From positions 1 through 36,352 of the forward strand of contig CAZEFW010000091.1 in assembly GCA_964511535.1 (NCBI GenBank): 36,352 nucleotides of DNA. Direction: 5' to 3'. The DNA comes from CAZCFB01 sp964511535. Its GTDB lineage: Bacteria; Myxococcota_A; Polyangia; GCA-2747355; CAZCFB01. A program made the position numbers and the translations under genes. Positions 31,403 through 36,352 of this stretch are shown piece by piece (within the stretch, counting starts at the first letter, position 1; the number at the start of each line of letters is the position of its first letter). The notes under the pieces are model-generated. The model saw nothing but the letters and a program-made list of their open reading frames with translations, searched no databases and was not told the origin of the DNA.

Positions 31403-33486
31403 TGCGGCGACCTGTGCAACCGATCCTTCTATTGGCCTGCCTGGCGCTGGCGGGCTGCACCTTCGACCGCACCGAGCCGGCGCGCTACAAGTGCAGCCGG
31501 GAGCACCACGGCTGCCCGGGCAACCTGGCGTGCAACTTCGATCAGGGCATCTGCGAGAAGCGGAACGGCAAGGACGCGGGCCCGCCGAACAAGGATCAGA
31601 AGGTCGACAAGGACGGGCCGAAGCAGCAGGACGGCAAGGTCAAGCAGGACGGCAAGGTCAAGGTCGACGGCAAGGCCAAGGTCGACGGCAAGGCCAAGGT
31701 CGACAGCAAGGCCGGGCAGGACCTCAAGTCCAAACCTGACGCCGGCGCCTCGTGCAAGAAGGGCAAGGTATGCAGCACCACCGGCTGGTGCTGGGAGCAG
31801 CCCGTGCCCCAGGGCAACGATCTGCGCGGGGTGTGGGGCTCTTCTCCCACCAACGTGTGGGCCGTGGGGAAGTTCGGCACCATCCTGCACTTCAACGGCG
31901 CCAAGTGGACGCCCGCCGGCAACTCGAGCATCGAGTTCACGGCCATCAACGGCAGCAAGGCCAGCCATATCATGGCGGTTGGCGGGGGGAATTTGTCTGT
32001 ATATGACGGAAGCACCTGGACCGACGGCTACATCTCCGGCGCCGCGGACCTTCGCGGGGTGTGGGTTACAGCGAAGAACCACGCCGTCGTGGTGGGCGGC
32101 AACGGGCTCGTGATGCAGTTCGACGGCAACGCATGGAAGAAGATCTCCCATGGCAAGACCACCGTGCACCTCAACGCGGTGTGGGCCAACAGCTCGAAGA
32201 ACATCTGGATCGTGGGCGACGGCGGCGTGGTGCTGCACTGGAACGGAACCAAGTGGGACCTGATGAAGCCATCCGGCAGCTTCACCGGCCCGCTGCGGGG
32301 CGTCGCCGGCACGCCGAACGGCCAGATCATCGTGGGCGGCGACGGTCCAAACTTCTTCCACTACGTCAGCAATGTCTGGAAGATCAAGGCCAAGCCCAAG
32401 GGCCACACCTCCCCGGTGCTCGGCCTGTGGCCCGCCAGCAACAACCTGGTGTACGCCATCGCCTCTTCGCACACCGGATCGGTGTGGAAGTTCGACGGCG
32501 GCAAGTGGCTGGATGATCCCCCCCCGGCCACGGGAGGGATCCCACGCATGCAGGCCTTGTGGGGGTACGGCACCAGCGATCTGTTCGTGGTGGCCGCAGG
32601 CGGCCATATCCATCACAAGGACACCAAGGGGTGGAAGACCTCGCTCACCGGCGAGTTCTGGCACACCCTGTACACCATCTGGGGCGACGCCTCGGGCGTG
32701 CTGTACGCTGGCGGGGGCGAGGTGGGCAATGGCTACCTGCTGCGCAACTCCGGCAGCGGGTGGAAGACCTTTACCCCCAACGGCACGGGCATCGGCAACG
32801 TGCCCACCATCCTTGCTGTCACCGGCGTGGCGGGCAAGATCTACGCCGTCGGCAAGGGCGGTCACGCCTACATCTACGACAGCGGAAAGTGGACCGGCGG
32901 CCAGGCGGTGAACAAGAACGACCTGTGGGGCATCTGGGCCGTGGACAAGTCCAACATCTTCGCGGTGGGCGACAACGGCACCGCGGCGCGGCACAACGGC
33001 AAAGCCTGGGCGTCGGTGAGCACCAACAAGATCACGCAGAACCTCAAGGGCGTGTGGGGCAGCGGGCCCAAGGATGTCTGGGCCGTTGGGCACGGCGGCA
33101 CCGTGCTGCGCTTCACCAGCATGGCCGGCGGCTTCAAGCTCCAGACCGTGCCCACCGGCTTCACGGCGCACCTCAACGCGGTGTGGGGCACCAGCGGACA
33201 GAACATCATTGCCGCGGGCAACGGCGGGCTCGGGCTGCTGTACGGCAGCAGCAAGTGGAAGCAGGTGACCCTGCCCGCCAGCGGCAACATCCGCTCCATC
33301 TCGGGCGGCTCGAGCGGCGAGATCTTCGCGGCCGGAGAGAAGGGCGCGCTATTGCGGTTCAACGGCAGCAACTGGAACAAGGCCTATCCGCCCACGGGCC
33401 AGCACCTGTTCGGCGTCTGGTCCAGCGTCAAGCACGGCACCTGGGCCGTGGGGGAGCACGCCGCAGTGCTGCGCAAGTGTCCGTAG
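31402..33486 (+). CDS. Fourteen-blade propeller-repeat lipoprotein
   Basis: A 694-residue lipoprotein starting at ATG 31402, with lipobox LAGC (Cys19). The next 35 residues contain four Cys (KCSREHHGCPGNLACNFDQGIC). A linker has five tandem six-residue units QDGKVK/VDGKAK, encoded by 18-bp repeats at 31627-31716. From about residue 130 there are roughly 14 repeats of about 40 residues of the pattern GVWGS-x-VWAVG-xGtilhfNGxkW. A typical blade is NLKGVWGSGPKDVWAVGHGG. Fourteen units would close two seven-bladed propellers. This repeat type is common in Myxococcota surface proteins. It is coupled to the TPR protein and convergent with the next gene (10 bases). Confidence 0.85.
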   Translation: MRRPVQPILLLACLALAGCTFDRTEPARYKCSREHHGCPGNLACNFDQGICEKRNGKDAGPPNKDQKVDKDGPKQQDGKVKQDGKVKVDGKAKVDGKAKVDSKAGQDLKSKPDAGASCKKGKVCSTTGWCWEQPVPQGNDLRGVWGSSPTNVWAVGKFGTILHFNGAKWTPAGNSSIEFTAINGSKASHIMAVGGGNLSVYDGSTWTDGYISGAADLRGVWVTAKNHAVVVGGNGLVMQFDGNAWKKISHGKTTVHLNAVWANSSKNIWIVGDGGVVLHWNGTKWDLMKPSGSFTGPLRGVAGTPNGQIIVGGDGPNFFHYVSNVWKIKAKPKGHTSPVLGLWPASNNLVYAIASSHTGSVWKFDGGKWLDDPPPATGGIPRMQALWGYGTSDLFVVAAGGHIHHKDTKGWKTSLTGEFWHTLYTIWGDASGVLYAGGGEVGNGYLLRNSGSGWKTFTPNGTGIGNVPTILAVTGVAGKIYAVGKGGHAYIYDSGKWTGGQAVNKNDLWGIWAVDKSNIFAVGDNGTAARHNGKAWASVSTNKITQNLKGVWGSGPKDVWAVGHGGTVLRFTSMAGGFKLQTVPTGFTAHLNAVWGTSGQNIIAAGNGGLGLLYGSSKWKQVTLPASGNIRSISGGSSGEIFAAGEKGALLRFNGSNWNKAYPPTGQHLFGVWSSVKHGTWAVGEHAAVLRKCP
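31627..31716 (+). repeat. Five 18-bp tandem repeats encoding the QDGKVK/VDGKAK linker
   Basis: Units CAGGACGGCAAGGTCAAG (31627-31644 and 31645-31662), GTCGACGGCAAGGCCAAG (31663-31680 and 31681-31698) and a degenerate fifth (31699-31716). The multiple-of-three length keeps the frame and gives a variable hydrophilic spacer after the lipid anchor. Confidence 0.8.
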
Positions 33487-33496
33487 AACGCGCGGG

Positions 33497-33574
33497 CTAC
33501 AGCTCCAGCACCATCACGCCGTTGCAGCCCGCGATGTAGAGCTTGTTCGCCTTGGCGTCCAGGGCGAGGTCGCG
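33497..33574 (-). CDS. C-terminal fragment beyond the assembly gap
   Basis: Encodes about 25 residues ending NKLYIAGCNGVMVLEL and a stop. The short RDLALDAKANKLYIAG pattern is propeller-like. It may be the C terminus of the lipoprotein starting at 34819, but the gap length and frame are unknown, so it could be a separate gene. Confidence 0.35.
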   Translation of the reverse strand, partial: RDLALDAKANKLYIAGCNGVMVLEL

Positions 33575-33674
33575 NNNNNNNNNNNNNNNNNNNNNNNNNN
33601 NNNNNNNNNNNNNNNNNNNNNNNNNNNNNNNNNNNNNNNNNNNNNNNNNNNNNNNNNNNNNNNNNNNNNNNNNN
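33575..33674. other. Assembly gap of 100 N
   Basis: Exactly 100 undetermined bases, a conventional scaffold placeholder of arbitrary size. Anything spanning it, including the lipoprotein starting at 34819, is incomplete or uncertain. Confidence 0.98.
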
Positions 33675-34819
33675 CCGCCTGCGCCCGGACCGCTGCCGGT
33701 GCAGGCGTCGGCGGTGCAGGCCAGGCAGTCGTCGCAGACGTAAGGCGTGCCCTTGCACTGGCCGGCCACGCACTTGTCGCCGTGGGTGCAGAGCTTGTTG
33801 TCCGAGCACGAGCCGCTCGCGTTGTTGCTCCAGCCCCACGGGTTGGTCAGCCCGAGGCAGATCTGGCACTTGTTGGCCGGGTTCACCACACCGTTGGCCA
33901 CGCACTTGCCGTCGATGACGCACTGCAGGCCGATGACCGTGTGGCTGCACACGCCGCCGTCGCCGCAGCTGTCCAGGGTGCAGGAGAGGTTGTCGTTGCA
34001 AGCAGCCGCCGCGCCGCACACCCCGGCGTCGGGCAGGGACTGATCGGGCCATGGCAGGTCGGGGGGCGGCAGGCTGGCGTCGGGGGTGCACTTGCCAATG
34101 TCCGACGCCGTGGCGCCCTGGTCCGTGGGCAAGGGCTTGTCCGCTGCTTGCCCCTTGTCCAGCGGCGGCCCCTTGTCGGGCGCCAGGGGTTTGTCCGGGC
34201 TGCTGCCCTGGTCGGCCTGCGGCGCCTGGTCCGGCGCGGGGCCCTGGTCCTGCATGGCCACATCCGCGGGCAGGTCCGGCGGGCCCGCGTCCCGAGCCGT
34301 GCCGTCCGGTACCGGCAGATCCGGCGCGGGGCCGTCCGGCGCCGGCCCGTCAGGAACCGGCCCATCCGTGGCGGCGTCCACCCCCGCATCGCCGCCGCCG
34401 GTCTTCTTGACCGTCAGCTCGAAGAAGTTGCACGCGTCGCCGGTGGCCTGCCGGTCGAGGCTGCCGACCCCCAGGGTGACCCCGCCGGCCCCCCGCGCGG
34501 TCACCGTGACCTTCGCCCGGAACCCGCCTTCGCCCGCTGCCCCCACCCGGATCCAGAAGCCGGCCCGCCCGCTGGCCAGCTTCGCCCCCACCGGCAGCAC
34601 CTGCAGGCGTTTGATGCCCGCCGCGTCGATGTCCACGTGCAGGTCGACCACCCCGCCCGGGCTCAACCCCGTGCCCAGCTCGACGCCCACCTCCAGCGCC
34701 GGCGCCTCGCCCTCGCACAGGTCGGCCGCGCAGCCGGCTGCCAGCGGCAGCAGCGCCAGCAGCAGGACCCCGGCCACACGCGACGGCAGCGATGTGCACA
34801 GCTTTCCCCCTGGATTCAT
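33675..34819 (-). CDS. Partial lipoprotein with Asp/Pro-rich linker and Cys-rich region
   Basis: The N-terminal 381 residues of a lipoprotein, cut at the assembly gap. ATG 34819 leads to a signal ending LAAGC (Cys30). The first domain (about 34-145) ends ACNFFELTVKKTGGGDAG and resembles the N-terminal domain of the FG-GAP lipoprotein at 11881-13752 (KCAG... to CNFFTLQIG). The next 140 residues are a low-complexity Asp/Pro linker (PDGPAPDGPAPDLPVPDG). A Cys-rich part (CNDNLSCTLDSCGDGG and similar) follows, of the type found in Myxococcota surface proteins. No strong RBS was seen. The true C terminus is unknown; a propeller there is only suggested by the 33497-33574 fragment. Confidence 0.78.
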
Positions 34820-34983
34820 GCTGGCGATTGTAAGGGAGAGTGGCAGCAGCTGGCCAGCCTCACTGCACCTGCGGCTTCAGCGAATTTCGGCCGACAGCGG
34901 GTGATCAGGGCCACGAAGGTGTTGCGGGTTGTGAGTACTCAAAAAATGTACAAATAGCACTTGACATGCCTGATAGCGCATCT

Positions 34984-35009
34984 GATGCCAGCTTTTGGCA
35001 TCGCTTTTT
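34984..35009 (+). terminator. Putative intrinsic terminator
   Basis: GATGCCA (34984-34990) and TGGCATC (34996-35002) form a 7-bp stem with a GCTTT loop and are followed by GCTTTTT (35003-35009). It lies upstream of the small gene at 35066; a TTGACA at 34961 just upstream raises the possibility of an attenuator instead. Confidence 0.5.
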
Positions 35010-35065
35010 CAGGGGGAATTCAGGGCAATGTTCAACGACAACACGACCAGAAGGGAGGAGAGGAG

Positions 35066-35464
35066 ATGGGTACGTACGCAGAAATTCACGAAATGCTGCT
35101 GATCAAGCCGGACGGAAACAATGAATATATACAACCGCTGGAGACCGTGAAAGATTTCTCCGCGTACTCCGAGGCGTTTGTCGACCTGCTGGTCACCGCC
35201 ATCGAAAGGGACGCGGCCAATATCGTCGTAAAGCTGCAGAGCGCGGTGATCAACGAGGAGGAGTACTACGTCGATCTGCACTCCTCGGACTGGGTGACCT
35301 TCTCGGCGGATCCAACCCTCCCCAGCCATACCAGCGACTACCTCAACGGCACCAACGCATCGGGGACGCAGGGACCGGGCTTCGCAAAGTACATCAGGGT
35401 GAAGGTGGAGTTTTCCACCGCCAACCAGAGCATCGTGCTGGCTGTGAGGGCCATATTCAAGTAG
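35066..35464 (+). CDS. Unknown small beta-rich protein
   Basis: A 132-residue protein starting at ATG 35066 with a strong GGAGGAGAGGAG ribosome site; upstream in-frame ATG 34961 lacks one. There is no signal peptide or membrane helix. The predicted sequence is mostly beta, with EEEYYVDLHSSDWVTFSADP and a C-terminal YIRVKVEFSTANQSIVLAVR of repeated hydrophobic strands, like small jelly-roll or fibre-associated proteins. The family is not recognised. The local sequence is less GC-rich than the main part of the window. It precedes a beta-helix gene on the same strand, and phage tail or carbohydrate-binding association is a guess. Confidence 0.7.
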   Translation: MGTYAEIHEMLLIKPDGNNEYIQPLETVKDFSAYSEAFVDLLVTAIERDAANIVVKLQSAVINEEEYYVDLHSSDWVTFSADPTLPSHTSDYLNGTNASGTQGPGFAKYIRVKVEFSTANQSIVLAVRAIFK

Positions 35465-35578
35465 TAGGGAAGCCGTGATCGGCGCACAGTCGCCGGGCGT
35501 GGCTTGGTACCAGTGGCGGGAACAGATTGATCGGGGGGCCGGTGAGCCTCCCAATAATACCCGGTCGTTCCATGATGA

Positions 35579-35615
35579 GGGAGAGGGGGCAATCGACATC
35601 AGCGCCCCCTCTCCC
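35579..35615 (+). terminator. Strong 12-bp hairpin
   Basis: GGGAGAGGGGGC (35579-35590) pairs perfectly with GCCCCCTCTCCC (35604-35615) around a 13-base loop. Only a short GGGCTTTAG follows, so it is a weakly supported terminator. It lies 115 bases after the stop at 35464. Confidence 0.5.
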
Positions 35616-35755
35616 GGGCTTTAGCTGCTGGCCATAAAAGCTTCCGTACCCCCGCAACTGCGCCTGACCGATTTCTGCTCAATAGCTCATGGAGCGCATG
35701 CCATGGCTCCGAAGCCACAGGTAACTGCCAGCGAAGCTCGCCAGGAGTGGGGACG

Positions 35756-36352
35756 ATGCAAAGCATCATGAACGTGAAGCAGTACACAGATGTCTTTCCG
35801 GACTATTTTGGCATCATGCTCGCAATCGCCTACGCCGAGGTGATGGATATTGGTCAAATTTATTTCCCGCCGGGCAAGTACATGATCACGGACACCATCC
35901 AGATCTCCAACATCAGCAACATGACCCTCTATGGAGAGGGCGAGCTGATCTTCGATGGGTTCAAGCAGAAGCAAGATACCCAGATCATCAGGATGGTGAA
36001 CTGTACTAACATGATGATCGAGGGCATTGTCTTCAACGGCAGCAAGGCCAACTGCCCGGTGGCAAAGATGCCTCCGAAGGATGGCAGCTGGATGTCAAAT
36101 GACTCCGTGGACCAGCCGAGGATGTATTACGCTTCCATGGCGATTCAGCAGTCAGAAAACCTCACTATCAGGAATTGTACCTTCAAAAACGCTGTTACAT
36201 CTTCAGTATATGTTGATAATACCGACCACTTGAACATCCTCAACAATCGCTTTTCAGACAGCTACATGGACGCCGTGTACGGGATCCATGTCCACAATGA
36301 AAAGAAGCCGACAAACACACATGTCAAGATCATTGGCAACTCTATCGAAAGA
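35756..36352 (+). CDS. Right-handed beta-helix protein, 3' end outside window
   Basis: The open frame of 199 codons has no stop before the window edge, so the gene is partial. ATG 35756 is preceded by GGAG about 10 bases upstream. QIYFPPGKYMITDTIQISNISNMTLYGEG is the opening segment of pectate-lyase-3/tailspike-like beta-helix proteins, whose hallmark is FPPGxY followed by strand rungs. Rung-like repeats follow: IIRMVNCTNMMIEGIVFNG, NLTIRNCTFKNA and HLNILNNRFSDS, with Asn ladders. No signal peptide is seen at the start, which fits phage tailspikes or proteins exported by other routes. The sequence is AT-richer than the rest of the window, suggesting a separate origin. The enzyme type cannot be told from this part. 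Confidence 0.82.
   Translation, partial: MQSIMNVKQYTDVFPDYFGIMLAIAYAEVMDIGQIYFPPGKYMITDTIQISNISNMTLYGEGELIFDGFKQKQDTQIIRMVNCTNMMIEGIVFNGSKANCPVAKMPPKDGSWMSNDSVDQPRMYYASMAIQQSENLTIRNCTFKNAVTSSVYVDNTDHLNILNNRFSDSYMDAVYGIHVHNEKKPTNTHVKIIGNSIER

Overview
The window reads as a chromosomal segment from a high-GC, didermic bacterium of the Myxococcota / former Deltaproteobacteria. The main reasons are a C-terminal MYXO-CTERM-type sorting tail (Cys motif, hydrophobic stretch, Arg tail) on a Cys-rich protein ending at 15355, a Ser/Thr kinase coupled to periplasmic and lipoprotein genes, many lipoproteins with Asp/Gly/Lys-rich linkers and beta-propellers, and an in-frame UGA that is best read as selenocysteine. 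A run of exactly 100 N (33575-33674) shows a scaffolded draft or metagenome assembly.

Layout. 79-795: unknown gene. 879-4951 (minus): a three-gene operon of exported proteins, namely a His...Cys permuted-papain-like protein, a CoA-transferase of the acetyl-CoA hydrolase/4-hydroxybutyrate CoA-transferase family that carries a signal peptide, and a vanin/biotinidase-like nitrilase lipoprotein. 5585-6901 (minus): DUF222-type HNH protein. 7105-7746: membrane-anchored glutaredoxin whose CxxC is U-x-x-C through an in-frame TGA followed by a SECIS-like hairpin. 7757-9457 (minus): zinc-ribbon membrane protein and an AlkC-type DNA glycosylase. 9591-13752: Ser/Thr kinase, periplasmic TPR protein and seven-bladed FG-GAP lipoprotein, joined by GTGA stop/start overlaps, then the MYXO-CTERM protein. 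15364-19456 (minus): transglutaminase, second permuted-papain-like protein and a possible ADP-ribosyltransferase-fold protein, diverging from a third permuted-papain-like gene (19653-20810). 20811-21068: palindromes and period-7 tandem repeats. 21069-24844: Cys-rich lipoprotein, unknown protein, EttA and an SDR protein. 24810-26048 (minus): small outer-membrane protein and a TetR regulator with three matching operator palindromes. 26122-29599: cyclic-nucleotide-type domain protein, ECF sigma factor, FecR/TPR protein and a beta-barrel-like protein. 29623-30468 (minus): exported duplicated beta-repeat protein. 30623-33486: TPR anchor protein coupled to a 14-blade lipoprotein. 33497-34819 (minus): gap-interrupted lipoprotein. 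35066 to the end: a small protein and a right-handed beta-helix protein running off the window, in visibly less GC-rich sequence.

Three themes connect the genes. First, extracytoplasmic enzymes with covalent-acyl chemistry (nitrilase, CoA-transferase, transglutaminase, three His...Cys proteins) occur in two clusters; the exported proteins around them share short basic N-terminal linkers. Second, a recurring module pairs an inner-membrane TPR/Pro-Ala-rich protein with a translationally coupled outer-surface beta-propeller lipoprotein, once with a kinase and once without. Third, a probable selenoglutaredoxin is tethered to the membrane. No rRNA, tRNA, CRISPR array or insertion sequence was seen.
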